Shown here: positions 6,613 to 7,262 of the stretch, piece by piece | How the letters are laid out: every line of letters begins with the position of its first letter | Numbering within the stretch: the stretch's first letter is position 1 | From: Limnohabitans sp. | GTDB lineage: Bacteria > Planctomycetota > Phycisphaerae > Phycisphaerales > SM1A02 | Direction: 5' to 3' | DNA length: 7,262 nt | Assembly (NCBI GenBank): GCA_030054275.1 | Contig: JASGCF010000164.1 | Span: 1-7,262, forward strand | Notes under the pieces: generated by a model | What the model was told of the DNA's origin: nothing | The model's input: the letters and a program-made list of their open reading frames with translations, nothing else | Database searches by the model: none | Made by a program: the position numbers and the translations under genes

Positions 6613-7262
6613 GTGCCAAACGCGGAACTCGATCTCGACGGATTACAACTCTCGCTTCTACCGGAGCGCGCGCTTTTTTTGCGTGCAGCACGAGCGCTCG
6701 TGGTCGCAGATCTTCATGTTGGAAAGAGCGAGGCCTACCGTCGATTCGGCGTGCCCTCGACCGACGGGGTGGACGAGGAGACGCTCGTGAGATTGTCACG
6801 AGCCGCGATGCGCGCAGAAGCGAAAGTGATCGTGGTGGTGGGTGATTTGACGCACGCCGCCGAACATCTTGGCGATGAAGAGATGGAGCGTTTCGCGCGC
6901 TTTCGTGAGCGATGTTCGCTGCCCATTCGACTGGTCGAGGGTAATCACGACCGCGGGGCGCGCACGCTGCCAAGCGCGTGGTGCGTCGATCGCGTTGGCG
7001 ACAGTTTTGAACTCGGAGGTGTGCGGTTTCGCCACGATCCGCAGGATGCTGCATTGGGGCCGCATTGGACGATCGCTGGCCACTTGCATCCTGTGCTCTC
7101 TGTGTCGCGCGGAAATCGAAGTGTCGAGGCGCCTGCCTTCGTCATTGATCGCATGAAGCGTCTTGTCGTGTTGCCAGCATTCTCGAAGTTCACACGAGGA
7201 GTTCGCATGGAACCGACACAGGCTTGCGCGCTCTATCCGATTGTCGAGAGCGCCGTCATTGG
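6613..7262 (+). CDS. pdeM: Ligase-associated DNA damage response endonuclease PdeM (metallophosphoesterase), 3' end missing
   Basis: The frame opens after a TAG at 6601-6603 and runs off the window with no stop, giving 216 complete codons, close to a full-length family member. Numbered from the GTG at 6613, calcineurin-like phosphoesterase metal-binding motifs appear in order: VADLHVGK (Asp 33, His 35), GDLTH (Asp 78, His 81), GNHD (110-113) and GHLHP (156-160). The N-terminal stretch LPERALFLRAARALVVADLH and the RRFGVP segment are characteristic of the ligase-associated branch. Such enzymes use two metal ions to cleave phosphodiester bonds and are thought to act on DNA together with the ligase, exonuclease and DEXH helicase of the same cluster. 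A second GTG at 6607 is an alternative start two codons earlier; 6613 is preferred because of the upstream -10-like element. The gene lies 93 bases after the kinase, which separates it from its usual helicase partner. Confidence 0.93.
   Translation, partial: MPNAELDLDGLQLSLLPERALFLRAARALVVADLHVGKSEAYRRFGVPSTDGVDEETLVRLSRAAMRAEAKVIVVVGDLTHAAEHLGDEEMERFARFRERCSLPIRLVEGNHDRGARTLPSAWCVDRVGDSFELGGVRFRHDPQDAALGPHWTIAGHLHPVLSVSRGNRSVEAPAFVIDRMKRLVVLPAFSKFTRGVRMEPTQACALYPIVESAVI

Noticed and set aside
6516..6845. Open frame whose ATG overlaps the kinase stop codon (ATGA), suggesting a coupled small gene
   Set aside because: Most of it reads PdeM out of frame, the product is low-complexity Arg/Ser-rich, and no Shine-Dalgarno sequence stands before the ATG. 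The overlap is probably chance.
6299..7054. Minus-strand open frame of 251 codons spanning the kinase end and PdeM
   Set aside because: It is antisense to two well-supported genes, its composition is Arg/Ala/Pro-rich, and no motif is visible.
1..7262. tRNA, rRNA, CRISPR array, insertion sequence, toxin-antitoxin pair or prophage genes
   Set aside because: No such structure was visible. The window is nearly filled by four same-strand genes with intact family motifs, and the two gaps are only 161 and 93 bases long.

Overview
The window is ordinary protein-coding bacterial chromosome, moderately GC-rich, with four genes all on the + strand and no RNA genes, transposons or CRISPR arrays that I can see. 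The best taxonomic guess is Planctomycetota, perhaps a Phycisphaerae-type genome. This rests on the GAF-SpoIIE phosphatase, the large Hanks-type kinase with a membrane anchor and TPR-like tail, and a ligase-associated repair helicase. Acidobacteriota carry similar kinases, so this is inference from protein style, not proof.

Layout. (1) Bases 1-917 hold the 3' part of a GAF/SpoIIE (PP2C-like) serine/threonine phosphatase whose beginning lies outside the window. (2) Bases 918-1078 are a 161-base gap with three tandem 11-bp repeats and a possible -10 element placed 6 bases before the next start codon. (3) Bases 1079-3718 encode a ligase-associated DEXH-box helicase of the Lhr type. (4) Bases 3715-6519 encode a membrane-anchored Ser/Thr kinase with a TPR-like C-terminus. 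Its ATG overlaps the helicase stop (ATGA), so the two are almost certainly co-translated. (5) Bases 6520-6612 are a 93-base gap with a candidate promoter. (6) Bases 6613-7262 encode a PdeM-type ligase-associated metallophosphoesterase, cut by the window end very near its C-terminus.

How they fit together. The helicase and PdeM belong to a known four-gene DNA-repair set (ATP-dependent DNA ligase, exonuclease, DEXH helicase, PdeM phosphoesterase). Here a Hanks-type kinase sits inside that set, translationally coupled to the helicase, and a phosphatase of a signalling family lies just upstream. The most interesting reading is a DNA-repair module wired to Ser/Thr phosphorylation. That link is inferred from gene order alone. 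The ligase and exonuclease are not in this window and could lie beyond its right edge or elsewhere.
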